From positions 1 to 64,000 of the forward strand of contig NZ_JADHDV010000002.1 of the NCBI RefSeq assembly GCF_016820515.1: 64,000 bases of DNA, read 5' to 3'. The translations under genes and the position numbers were made by a program. Position 1 is the stretch's first letter. The number at the start of each line of letters is the position of its first letter. A model generated the notes under the pieces. The model did no database searches, had not been told where the DNA came from, and saw nothing but the letters and a program-made list of their open reading frames with translations. The stretch is from Pseudoxanthomonas beigongshangi. Lineage in GTDB: Bacteria; Pseudomonadota; Gammaproteobacteria; Xanthomonadales; Xanthomonadaceae. Positions 10,118 through 18,236 of this stretch are shown one piece after another.

Positions 10118-12400
10118 TCAGACCGTCACCGGCAACAGCTTCTCCGGTTCGGCCTGGGTTTCCACCACCAGTTCGCCGTCGCGCACGTCGATGCTGACCC
10201 GGCCGCCGTTGATCAGCTTGCCGAACAGCAGCTCGTCCGCCAGCGGGCGCTTGACCTTGTCCTGGATCAGGCGCGCCATCGGGCGCGCACCCATCAGCGG
10301 ATCGAAACCGTGCTGGGCCAGCCAGTCGCGCGCCGCCGGCGTCGCCGACAGGCTGACGTGCTTCTCCTGCAGCAACATCTCCAGTTCGATCAGGAACTTG
10401 TCCACCACCCGCAGGATGTGGTCGAAGCCCAGCGCCTGGAACTGCACCACCGCGTCGAGGCGGTTGCGGAATTCCGGGGTGAAGCTGCGGCGGATGACCT
10501 CCATCGCGTCGGTCGAATGATCCTGCTGGGTGAAGCCGATCGAACGCCGCGAGGCCTGGGTCGCGCCGGCGTTGGTGGTCATCACCAGGATCACGTTCTT
10601 GAAGTTGGCCTCGCGGCCGTTGGTGTCGGTGAGCACGCCGCGATCCATCACCTGCAACAGGATGTTGAAGATGTCCGGATGCGCCTTCTCAACCTCGTCC
10701 AGCAGCAGCACGCAGTGCGGGGTCTTGACGATCTTCTCGGTCAGCAGGCCGCCCTGGTCGAAACCGACATAACCCGGGGGCGCGCCGATCAGGCGGCTCA
10801 CCGAATGCGGTTCCATGTACTCGGACATGTCGAAGCGGACCAGCTCGATGCCCAGTTGCAGCGCCAGTTGCTTGGTCACCTCGGTCTTGCCCACGCCGGT
10901 GGGACCAGAGAACAGGAAGTTGCCGATCGGCTTGTCCGGATTGCCCAGCCCCGAACGGGCCAGCTTGATCGCCGACGCCAGGGTCTCGATGGCCGGATCC
11001 TGACCGAAGATCACCATCTTCAGGTTGCGCTCCAGGTGCTGCAGCACGTCCTTGTCGGACGAGGTGACCTGCTTGGCCGGGATGCGCGCCATCTTCGCCA
11101 CGATGGTCTCGATTTCCTCGATGTCGATCAGATCCTTGCGTTGGCCTTCCGGCAGCAGCCGCTGGCGGGCGCCGGCCTCGTCGATCACGTCGATGGCCTT
11201 GTCCGGCAGCAGGCGGTCGCCGATGTGCTTGACCGACAAATCCACCGCGGCCTGCAACGCCTCGTCGGCGTAGGTGACGCCATGATGGGCCTCGTAGCGG
11301 GGCTTCAGGCCCTGCAGGATCTGGAACGCCTCGCCCACGGTCGGCTCGACGATGTCGATCTTCTGGAAGCGCCGCGCCAATGCGCGATCCTTCTCGAAGA
11401 TGCCGCGGTATTCCTGGAACGTGGTCGAACCGATGCAGCGCAGTTCGCCCGACGCCAGCGCCGGCTTGATCAGGTTGCTGGCATCCATGGTGCCGCCGCT
11501 GGCCGAACCGGCGCCGATGATCGTGTGGATCTCGTCGATGAACAGGATTGCGCCGGGAATCTTGCGGATCGCCGCCAACACACCCTTCAGGCGCTTCTCG
11601 AAATCACCGCGGTACTTGGTCCCGGCGACCAGTGCGCCCAGGTCCAGCGAGTAGATGGTGGCGTCCAGCAGGACCTCCGGCACCTCGCCGTCCACGATGC
11701 GCTTGGCCAGGCCCTCGGCCAGGGCGGTCTTGCCCACGCCGGCCTCGCCCACGTAGAGCGGATTGTTCTTGCGGCGGCGGCACAGCACCTGGATGGTCCG
11801 CTCGATCTCGTCGGCGCGCCCGACCAGCGGATCGATCTTGCCCTGCCGGGCCAGGTCGTTGAGGTTGCTGGCGAACTCGGTCAGGGCATCGCCCTTGCCG
11901 TCGCCCTCGCCGGCCTCGGTCTTGCCGCCCTCGCCCTCGTGGGCGCCCTGGGCCTCGCCGTCCTCGCCCTGCTTGGCGATGCCGTGGGACAGGTAATTCA
12001 CCACGTCCAGGCGGGTGACGTCCTGCTGGTTGAGGAAATAGACCGCGTGCGAGTCCTTCTCGCCGAAGATCGCCACCAGCACGTTGGCGCCGGTGACCTC
12101 CTTCTTGCCCGAGGACTGCACGTGGTAGACCGCGCGCTGGAGCACCCGCTGGAAGCCCAGGGTGGGCTGGGTGTCGCGGCCGTCATCCTCGGCCAGGCGG
12201 GACACCGAGGCCTCGATGGCCTGTTCCAGTTCCTGCTGCAGGCGGCCGGAATCGGCGCCACACGCCTTCAGCACCGCCTGCGCGGACGGGTTCTCCAACA
12301 GCGAGAGCAGCAGGTGCTCCACCGTCATGAACTCGTGCCGTGCTTCGCGGGCGCGCTTGTAGCACTGGCCGATGGTTTGCTCGAGATCTTTGCTGAACAT
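10118..12400 (-). CDS. clpA: ATP-dependent Clp protease ATP-binding subunit ClpA
   Basis: ClpA is the hexameric unfoldase that feeds substrates, including N-degron proteins brought by ClpS, to ClpP. The 760-residue protein starts at ATG 12400 (MFSKDLEQTIGQCYKRARE) with GGAGGCGACC as ribosome binding site. It has the N-terminal Clp_N repeat domain (1-145), a first AAA+ module with Walker A GEAGVGKTAL and Walker B LFIDEIHTI, and a second with GPTGVGKTEV and LLLDEVEKAHPDI. An acidic, Gly/Glu-rich linker (about residues 147-165) is longer than usual. clpS lies directly upstream on the same strand. Confidence 0.96.
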   Translation of the reverse strand: MFSKDLEQTIGQCYKRAREARHEFMTVEHLLLSLLENPSAQAVLKACGADSGRLQQELEQAIEASVSRLAEDDGRDTQPTLGFQRVLQRAVYHVQSSGKKEVTGANVLVAIFGEKDSHAVYFLNQQDVTRLDVVNYLSHGIAKQGEDGEAQGAHEGEGGKTEAGEGDGKGDALTEFASNLNDLARQGKIDPLVGRADEIERTIQVLCRRRKNNPLYVGEAGVGKTALAEGLAKRIVDGEVPEVLLDATIYSLDLGALVAGTKYRGDFEKRLKGVLAAIRKIPGAILFIDEIHTIIGAGSASGGTMDASNLIKPALASGELRCIGSTTFQEYRGIFEKDRALARRFQKIDIVEPTVGEAFQILQGLKPRYEAHHGVTYADEALQAAVDLSVKHIGDRLLPDKAIDVIDEAGARQRLLPEGQRKDLIDIEEIETIVAKMARIPAKQVTSSDKDVLQHLERNLKMVIFGQDPAIETLASAIKLARSGLGNPDKPIGNFLFSGPTGVGKTEVTKQLALQLGIELVRFDMSEYMEPHSVSRLIGAPPGYVGFDQGGLLTEKIVKTPHCVLLLDEVEKAHPDIFNILLQVMDRGVLTDTNGREANFKNVILVMTTNAGATQASRRSIGFTQQDHSTDAMEVIRRSFTPEFRNRLDAVVQFQALGFDHILRVVDKFLIELEMLLQEKHVSLSATPAARDWLAQHGFDPLMGARPMARLIQDKVKRPLADELLFGKLINGGRVSIDVRDGELVVETQAEPEKLLPVTV

Positions 12401-12524
12401 GGTCGCCTCCGGGGCCGATGCCGACAATATGCGGCCTGAGGGGTGGATTTCCATCACCCATCCGGATTTCAGTGTTCAGGAATCGTTGCCTTGCAAGGGC
12501 CGGCGGCGCCCAAACATCAAAACC

Positions 12525-12845
12525 TCAGGACTTCTCCATCGTGCACAGCAGCGGGTGCTGGTTCACCCGCGAAAATTCGTTGACCTGGGCCACCTTGGAT
12601 TCCGCCACCTCGCGGGTGTAGACCCCGCAGACGGCGCGGCCCCGGGTGTGGACGTGCAGCATGATCTGGGTGGCCTTTTCCAGGTCCATGCCGAAGAACT
12701 GTTGCAGGACCACCACGACGAAATCCATCGGGGTGTAATCATCATTGAGCAGCACCACCTGGTAGAGCGGCGGCGGCGCCACCTCCGGTTTTCCGGTTTC
12801 CACCAGGACGGCGTGGTCGCGTTCGTTTTCATGCTTGCGGGACAT
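12525..12845 (-). CDS. clpS: ATP-dependent Clp protease adaptor ClpS
   Basis: ClpS recognises N-terminal Leu, Phe, Trp or Tyr and delivers such proteins to ClpA. The 106-residue protein contains the family core [17 protein letters not shown], the segment [23 protein letters not shown] and the closing [10 protein letters not shown]. The binding-pocket residues Asn-Asp (NDD) and Met (TPMDFV) are present. Start at ATG 12845 is supported by family length and by a TATAAT box exactly six bases upstream, which makes an upstream extension unlikely. It lies 124 bases before clpA. Confidence 0.96.
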   Translation of the reverse strand: MSRKHENERDHAVLVETGKPEVAPPPLYQVVLLNDDYTPMDFVVVVLQQFFGMDLEKATQIMLHVHTRGRAVCGVYTREVAESKVAQVNEFSRVNQHPLLCTMEKS

Positions 12846-12851
12846 GTGGCA

Positions 12852-12857
12852 ATTATA
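12852..12857 (-). promoter_or_regulatory. TATAAT box six bases before clpS
   Basis: A perfect TATAAT on the minus strand is followed by TGCCAC and the clpS ATG. No ribosome binding site lies in between, and the predicted start of transcription falls on the A of the ATG: a leaderless mRNA. A matching -35 is weak. Confidence 0.65.
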
Positions 12858-12922
12858 CGGATTGGACGCCCAACGAGCTTGCACGCACAATTAACCCCTT
12901 TCCCCCAATGGACTGCCCGCTG

Positions 12923-13408
12923 ATGAAATACGCCGCCCTTGCCCTCGTCCTCGCCGCCGTCGCGGGCCTGCCCGCCGCGCACGCCGCCGATGCCGATCCG
13001 GCCATCGCCAAGCAACTCAAGGGGCTCGGTTACGAGTACGAGGTGGACGAGGATGGCGACTACAAGCTGCTGATGGCCACCGGCGACAACGACGAGCGCA
13101 GCCAGATCGTCTATATCCGCTCGACCGTGGAGACCTACGGCAAGCACCGGGTCCGCGAGCTGTGGTCGTATGCCTACCAGTCGCCGAGCGAATCGCTGCC
13201 GGCGGTGGTCGCCAACCGCCTGCTGGATGCTTCCAACGCGCTGATCCTCGGTTCCTGGGTCAAGCAGGATCGCAGCGCCGTCTACGTGGTCAAGCTGCCG
13301 GCCGACGCCAGCACCGAACTGCTGGAAGACGCCATTTCCGCCGCCGCCGTTTCGGCCGACGCGATGGAAGTCGAACTGGCCGAAGATCCGGCTTCCGACG
13401 ACTATTGA
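12923..13408 (+). CDS. Small exported protein, YbjN-like
   Basis: This 161-residue protein starts with a signal peptide (MKYAALALVLAAVAGLPAAHA, cut near AHA-AD). The mature part (YEYEVDEDGDYKLLMATGD, then RSQIVYIRSTVE, YGKHRVRELWSYAY, VVANRLLDASNALILGSW and VVKLPADASTELLEDAI) has the alternating strand-helix pattern of YbjN / type III chaperone-like proteins, but a periplasmic version. The function is unknown. An in-frame ATG at 12908 would add five residues; 12923 gives the better signal peptide. It diverges from clpS, 77 bases away, and precedes nudJ by 15 bases. Confidence 0.75.
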   Translation: MKYAALALVLAAVAGLPAAHAADADPAIAKQLKGLGYEYEVDEDGDYKLLMATGDNDERSQIVYIRSTVETYGKHRVRELWSYAYQSPSESLPAVVANRLLDASNALILGSWVKQDRSAVYVVKLPADASTELLEDAISAAAVSADAMEVELAEDPASDDY

Positions 13409-13423
13409 TTCCGGGATGCGCCC

Positions 13424-13888
13424 ATGAGCTATCGCGAAGGCCGATTCTGGCAACCCGACGTGACCGTCGCCACCATCGTGGTGCGTGACGGCCGTCTGCT
13501 CATGGTCGAGGAACGCGCCCAGGGCCGGCTGGTGTTCAACCAGCCCGCCGGCCACCTGGAACCGGACGAGACCCTGCTCGACGCCGCCCTGCGCGAGACC
13601 CGCGAGGAAACCGGCTGGGACGTGCGCCTGACCGCGTTCGTCGGCGCCTACCAGTGGAAGGCCACCGAAACCGGCCGCCACTACCTGCGCTTCGCCTTCG
13701 CCGCCGAGCCGGTGCGCCACGATCCGGAGCGCGCGCTGGACGAAGGCATCGTCCAGACCCACTGGCTGACCCCGGCCGAGCTGCAACAGGCGCAGGCGCG
13801 CCATCGCAGCCCGCTGGTGTGGCAGGCGGTCGAGGATTACCTGGGCGGCCGCCGCTACCCGCTGGACATGCTCCACCACCTGGCATGA
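13424..13888 (+). CDS. nudJ: Nudix hydrolase, NudJ-like
   Basis: A 154-residue Nudix hydrolase; NudJ of E. coli hydrolyses nucleoside and thiamine-precursor pyrophosphates. The Nudix box is seen at about residues 43-65 as [20 protein letters not shown] followed by TGWDV, with the conserved REtrEETG glutamates. The neighbours decide the name: nudJ directly precedes mnmA in E. coli and here overlaps it by four bases (ATGA). The flanking strands [19 protein letters not shown] and [16 protein letters not shown] are typical. Confidence 0.88.
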   Translation: MSYREGRFWQPDVTVATIVVRDGRLLMVEERAQGRLVFNQPAGHLEPDETLLDAALRETREETGWDVRLTAFVGAYQWKATETGRHYLRFAFAAEPVRHDPERALDEGIVQTHWLTPAELQQAQARHRSPLVWQAVEDYLGGRRYPLDMLHHLA

Positions 13889-15003
13889 GCACGCCGCGCG
13901 TCATCGTCGGGGTCTCGGGCGGGGTCGACTCGTCGGTGGCGGCGCTGCGCCTGGTCCAGACCGGTGAATCCGTGGCCGGACTGTTCATGCAGAACTGGGC
14001 CGACGACGGCAGCGGCGAATGCCGGGCCGAGGATGATCGCCGCGACGCGGTGGCCGTGTGCGGCCGGCTCGGGATTCCGTTTCATTTCCGCGATTTCTCC
14101 GCCGAGTACTGGCAGGGCGTGTTCGAACATTTCCTCGCCGAATACGCCGCCGGCCGCACGCCCAATCCGGATGTGCTGTGCAACCGCGAGGTCAAGTTCA
14201 AGCATTTCCTCGATGCCGCGCGCGAACTGGGCGCCGAGAAGATCGCCACCGGCCACTACGCGCGCATCGGTTTCCATGGCGGACGTTGGCAGTTGCTGCG
14301 CGGCATCGACCGCGGCAAGGATCAGAGCTACTTCCTGCACCAGTTGGGCCAGGAACAGTTGTCGGCGACCCTGTTCCCGATCGGGGAAATGCAGAAGCAG
14401 GATCTGCGCGCGGTCGCACGCGAGGCCGGCCTGCCGACCCACGACAAGAAGGATTCCACCGGCATCTGCTTCATCGGCGAGCGCGATTTCCGCGAGTTCC
14501 TCGGCCGCTACCTGCCCGCCCGCCGCGGCGAGATGCGGGATCCGCAGGGGCAGCGCATCGGCGAGCATCCGGGGGTGTTCTATTTCACCCTCGGCCAGCG
14601 CGAGGGCCTGCAGATCGGCGGCGTGCGCGGGCGTCCCGCCGCGCCCTGGTACGTGGTCGGCAAAGACGTGGCCAACAACATCCTGTACGTGGACCAGGAC
14701 ACCCTGAGTCCCTACCTGCAATCGAACCGGCTGTGGTCCGAGCCGGCCCACTGGACCACCGGCGGTGCGCCGTCCGCGCGCTTCGAGTGCACCGCGCAGA
14801 CACGCTACCGCCAGGCCGACGAGCCCTGCTCGGTGACGGTCGCCGACGATGGCCGGCTGGAGGTCGCGTTCGCGCGGCCGCAGCGTGCGGTCACGCCCGG
14901 CCAGTCGGTGGTGCTGTATGACGGCGACGTCTGCCTCGGCGGCGCGGTCATCGCCGCCACCGACGCCCCCCTGGAACGAAGAATCGCGGAGCAAGCGGCT
15001 TGA
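13885..15003 (+). CDS. mnmA: tRNA-specific 2-thiouridylase MnmA
   Basis: MnmA puts sulfur on U34 of tRNA-Lys, -Glu and -Gln using ATP and a relayed persulfide. The 372-residue protein has the PP-loop [12 protein letters not shown] (residues 9-20), the FMQNWADDG segment, the first catalytic Cys in [15 protein letters not shown] (near 102), the GHYAR motif, and the second catalytic Cys in [12 protein letters not shown] (near 199). Length and start match E. coli MnmA. It overlaps nudJ by four bases upstream and hflD by four downstream, so all three are translationally coupled. Confidence 0.96.
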   Translation: MSTPRVIVGVSGGVDSSVAALRLVQTGESVAGLFMQNWADDGSGECRAEDDRRDAVAVCGRLGIPFHFRDFSAEYWQGVFEHFLAEYAAGRTPNPDVLCNREVKFKHFLDAARELGAEKIATGHYARIGFHGGRWQLLRGIDRGKDQSYFLHQLGQEQLSATLFPIGEMQKQDLRAVAREAGLPTHDKKDSTGICFIGERDFREFLGRYLPARRGEMRDPQGQRIGEHPGVFYFTLGQREGLQIGGVRGRPAAPWYVVGKDVANNILYVDQDTLSPYLQSNRLWSEPAHWTTGGAPSARFECTAQTRYRQADEPCSVTVADDGRLEVAFARPQRAVTPGQSVVLYDGDVCLGGAVIAATDAPLERRIAEQAA

Positions 15004-15611
15004 GCAACCAGTTTTCCGAACGTGTCCTGGCCCTGGCCGGACTGGCGCAGGCGCTGCACCAGGTCCGCCGCATCGCCGAGACCGGCCATTCCGAAGCCGC
15101 CGTGGTGCAGACCGCGCTGGACAGCGTGTTCCGCCTGGACGCCGTCGACACGGCGGGCGTGTTTGGCCGCGCCTCCGAACTGAATCCCGGCCTGCGCCTG
15201 CTGCGCGGTTACCTGACCGGCGAGAACAAGGAAGACACCCTGCCCCGCCTGGGCATGGCGGTGCTGCAGCTGGAGCGTCGCTTCATCCGCCGCAACGATC
15301 TGATCGATGCGATCGGACAGGGCGTGGAGAAGCTGTCCCCGCAATCCGGCCAGCTCGGCAGCACCCACCCGGAAGTGATCGCCGCGCTCGGCAACCTCTA
15401 CGCCGAAACCCTCAGCCAGTTGCGCCCGCGGGTGATGGTCCAGGGCAATCCGCATTACCTCGGCCAGCCCGGCGTGGTCGCCGAAATCCGCGCGATCCTG
15501 CTGGCGGCGGTGCGCGCGGCGGTGCTGTGGCGGCAACTGGGCGGCAGCTACTGGGACTTCCTGTTCTCGCGCCGCGCGATGGCCGCGGCCGTCGACGGCT
15601 GGTTGAACTGA
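15000..15611 (+). CDS. hflD: High frequency lysogenization protein HflD homologue
   Basis: HflD is a membrane-associated protein best known for binding phage lambda CII; its cellular role is poorly defined. The 203-residue protein matches the family in length and in [65 protein letters not shown] and [11 protein letters not shown]. The start is TTG 15000, overlapping the mnmA stop (TTGA). The mnmA-hflD pair is conserved in gammaproteobacteria. Its last 12 coding bases are repeated just after the stop (15613-15624). Confidence 0.9.
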   Translation: MSNQFSERVLALAGLAQALHQVRRIAETGHSEAAVVQTALDSVFRLDAVDTAGVFGRASELNPGLRLLRGYLTGENKEDTLPRLGMAVLQLERRFIRRNDLIDAIGQGVEKLSPQSGQLGSTHPEVIAALGNLYAETLSQLRPRVMVQGNPHYLGQPGVVAEIRAILLAAVRAAVLWRQLGGSYWDFLFSRRAMAAAVDGWLN

Positions 15612-15624
15612 GGGCTGGTTGAAC
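15597..15624. repeat. 12-base direct repeat at the end of hflD
   Basis: GGCTGGTTGAAC occurs at 15597-15608, just before the hflD stop, and again at 15613-15624 just after it. It looks like a small tandem duplication of the gene's 3' end. Confidence 0.75.
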
Positions 15625-15640
15625 GGGGCAGGCCGCCGGC

Positions 15641-17149
15641 TCAACCGGCGCAGGTGGCCCGCCGGTTCCGTCCCGCGGCCGGCACGCCGAACAGCACCAG
15701 GCTGGCGAACGCGAGCAGGCACACGCTCAGCCCGCCATACAGGGTGATCCAGCCGAATCCGTGCGCCAGCGCGGCCGGCGCCGCCGCAATCCCGGCCACG
15801 TCACCCGCGGCGATCCGCTCGGCCAGCACGCGCAGGTTCGCCGCCTCGCCCGCGTCAGTGGGCATCCCTCCCAGGCCCGACTGCACGCCGCGCACCAGCA
15901 GCAGGCCCATCAGGGCGATGTTGACCGCCAGCGAGATCAGGCGCGCGCTCATGTCCAGGCCCGATGCCATGCCGGCGCGATCCGGCGATACCGAACCGGT
16001 GGTGGTGTTGGTGACCGGCGTGTTGGTGATGCCCAGGCCGATGCCGGCGACCAGTGCGCCCGGCAACACGCTCCACAGTCCCGGCTCGCTCGCGCCCACG
16101 CCCCAGTGCATCAGCAGGAAGCCGGCACCGATGGTGAACAATCCGCCCGGTATCACCAGGCCGGGCCGGTAACGCAGCGACAAGCGCTCGCCCACCGGCG
16201 GGAACACCAGCGCGGGCAAGGTATACGCGAGCAGCGCCACGCCCGAGGCCAGTTCGCCCAGGCCGAGCACGCCATGGAAGTACAGCGGCAGGTACACCAT
16301 CAGCGGCCAGAAACTGAAGTTCATGCCCATCGATCCCAGCAGAGCGCCCGAAAACCCGCGGTTGCGCAGCACCGAGAAGTCGAACATCGGATGCGGCACC
16401 CGCCGCTCCACCACGATGAACATCGCCAGGAAGAACACGGTCGCCGCCAGCACGCCCAGCGATGCCGGTCGCGCGAATCCCATCTCGCCGCCCTGGGTCA
16501 GGTAGAACGCCAGGCCCAGCACCGCCAGCGACAGCGAAACCATCCCGGCCCAGTCGAGCCGGCGTGCCTGCGGATCCCGCGATTCCTCCACGCTCGTCAG
16601 CACCAGCAGCAGGGTCAGCGCGGCGATCGGCCCGTGCACCAGGAACACCCAGGTCCAGTCGGACACGGCCACGATCACGCCACCGATCAGCGGTCCGAAG
16701 CCCAGCCCGAAACCGAATACCACGCCCCATGCCGCGAACGCCTTGCCGCGTTCGCGGCCATCACGGAACTGGTGCGAGAGGATCGCCAGCATGCAGATCA
16801 GCAGCACGCCGCCGCTCATGCCCTGCAGGGCGCGCGCCACGATCAACGTCGTCACGTCGCCCGCCAGTCCGCACATCACCGAGCTGGCACCGAACAACAG
16901 GCCGCTGATCAGGAACACCCGCCGGCGGCCGAACCGATCGGCCAGCGCGCCGGCCGCCATCAGTACCGTCGTGCTGGCGATGGTGTAGGCATTCATCACC
17001 CACTGCATCTGGCGGAAATCGCCTCCCAGCACCCGCTCCAGGGTCGGCAGGATGACCGGCACGCTGGAGATTTCCAGGCCGAACATCAGCGAGGCGAGGC
17101 AGACGGCGAACAGCGCCGTCCTGTTCCGGGAAGACAGGGAAGCGGACAT
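15641..17149 (-). CDS. MFS drug:H+ antiporter (DHA2-like)
   Basis: A 502-residue inner-membrane transporter with about 14 hydrophobic helices, the size and topology of the 14-TM DHA2 (EmrB/QacA-like) family of proton-driven multidrug exporters. Motif A appears as GALADRFGRRRVFLISG after helix 2, and the helix-5 motif C region as GLGFGPLIGGVI (residues about 155-166). The start at ATG 17149 (MSASLSSRNRTALFAVCLAS) removes a non-hydrophobic upstream extension. A LysR gene is divergently placed 148 bases away with a palindrome between them, suggesting that the regulator controls this pump. The substrate is unknown. Confidence 0.85.
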   Translation of the reverse strand: MSASLSSRNRTALFAVCLASLMFGLEISSVPVILPTLERVLGGDFRQMQWVMNAYTIASTTVLMAAGALADRFGRRRVFLISGLLFGASSVMCGLAGDVTTLIVARALQGMSGGVLLICMLAILSHQFRDGRERGKAFAAWGVVFGFGLGFGPLIGGVIVAVSDWTWVFLVHGPIAALTLLLVLTSVEESRDPQARRLDWAGMVSLSLAVLGLAFYLTQGGEMGFARPASLGVLAATVFFLAMFIVVERRVPHPMFDFSVLRNRGFSGALLGSMGMNFSFWPLMVYLPLYFHGVLGLGELASGVALLAYTLPALVFPPVGERLSLRYRPGLVIPGGLFTIGAGFLLMHWGVGASEPGLWSVLPGALVAGIGLGITNTPVTNTTTGSVSPDRAGMASGLDMSARLISLAVNIALMGLLLVRGVQSGLGGMPTDAGEAANLRVLAERIAAGDVAGIAAAPAALAHGFGWITLYGGLSVCLLAFASLVLFGVPAAGRNRRATCAG

Positions 17150-17237
17150 GGGGGCTCCAGTGGACAGGGCCGCGGGCAGCCTCCACAAAGGGAGGCGGAG
17201 CGGCCACTCGGGACGTGGAGCCATTGTCGGAAACCCC

Positions 17238-17261
17238 ATTAAATGAGGGAAATGATTTAAT
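17238..17261. promoter_or_regulatory. Palindromic operator candidate between MFS and LysR genes
   Basis: ATTAAAT at 17238-17244 and its exact inverted copy ATTTAAT at 17255-17261 are separated by 10 bases. The 24-base, AT-rich inverted repeat in an otherwise GC-rich region, between divergent lysR and target genes, is the expected position of a LysR-type binding site. Confidence 0.6.
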
Positions 17262-17297
17262 TTATTCCCATCCAGTAATTTTCGTCATTGGTCAGCC

Positions 17298-18140
17298 ATG
17301 GACTTCGACCCCTCCCTGCTGCGCGCCTTCATCGCGGTCACCGAGACCGGCGGGTTCACCCGCGCCGCCGAGCGCCTGCACCTGACCCAGTCGGCGATCA
17401 GCCACCAGATCCGCCGGCTGGAGGAACAGGTCGGGCGTCCCCTGCTCCACCGCACCACCCGTCGCCTGACCCTGACCGAGGACGGCGAGGAATTCCTCAG
17501 CCACGCCCAGCGCATCCTCGATGCGTCCGACGCGCTGACCCGGCGCTTCCATCTCTCGCCGGTGTCCGGCGTGATCCGCTTCGGCGTGGCCGATACCTAC
17601 CTGGGTTCGCGCCTGCCCACCCTGCTGGGCCAGTTCGCGCGCAGCCATCCGTGCGTGCGGCTGGAGGTGAATGTCTCCTCCAGCCCGGATTTCCGCGCGA
17701 TGGTCGCCGCCGGCGAACTCGACATGGCGGTGGTGCTGGCCGAACCGGGCCAGGATGAGGATCTGCTGTTGCGCAGCACCCAGTTCGTCTGGAGCGCCGC
17801 GGACAACTTCGCGCCGCCCGCCGGCGATTCGTTGCCGCTCGCGTTCGCGCCCTCTCCCTGCCTGCGCCGTCAGATCGGCCTGGCCGCGCTGGAGCGCGCC
17901 GCCCAGCCCTGGCATTTCACCTTCACCTCGGCCAGCAACGAGGGCCTGCGCGCGGCGACGCTGGCCGGGCTGGGCGTGGCGGTGATGACGAAAACCGAAC
18001 TGGTGCCGGGCCTGAAGATCGTCAACGACGAACTGGGCCTGCCGGCATTGCCGAAGGCCGAGTACGTGCTGGTGCGCCGCCCCGGCGAGCAGACCGCGGC
18101 GGACGAGGAGTTCGTGCGGCTGCTGCGCGACCATTCGTGA
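17298..18140 (+). CDS. LysR-family transcriptional regulator
   Basis: A 280-residue LysR-type regulator. The N-terminal winged helix-turn-helix is clear (FIAVTETGGFTRAAERLHLT, then QSAISHQIRRLEEQVG, residues 10-45), followed by the hinge and a periplasmic-binding-like effector domain (VIRFGVADTYLGSRLP from about residue 93). The gene diverges from the MFS transporter and probably regulates it. The effector is unknown. A bidirectional terminator follows. Confidence 0.9.
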   Translation: MDFDPSLLRAFIAVTETGGFTRAAERLHLTQSAISHQIRRLEEQVGRPLLHRTTRRLTLTEDGEEFLSHAQRILDASDALTRRFHLSPVSGVIRFGVADTYLGSRLPTLLGQFARSHPCVRLEVNVSSSPDFRAMVAAGELDMAVVLAEPGQDEDLLLRSTQFVWSAADNFAPPAGDSLPLAFAPSPCLRRQIGLAALERAAQPWHFTFTSASNEGLRAATLAGLGVAVMTKTELVPGLKIVNDELGLPALPKAEYVLVRRPGEQTAADEEFVRLLRDHS

Positions 18141-18184
18141 TCGCGCATCGATGCGCAGTGGCGGGAGACGCCTTCCCGGCAACG

Positions 18185-18212
18185 AAAAACCCCGGCTTTC
18201 GCCGGGGTTTTC
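18185..18212. terminator. Bidirectional terminator between lysR and acnB
   Basis: The stem AAAACCCCGGC-TTTC-GCCGGGGTTTT is flanked by an A run on one side and a T run on the other, so it can end the lysR transcript (plus) and the acnB transcript (minus). Confidence 0.9.
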
Positions 18213-18236
18213 GCATGGCAACCACCACCTGGACGC

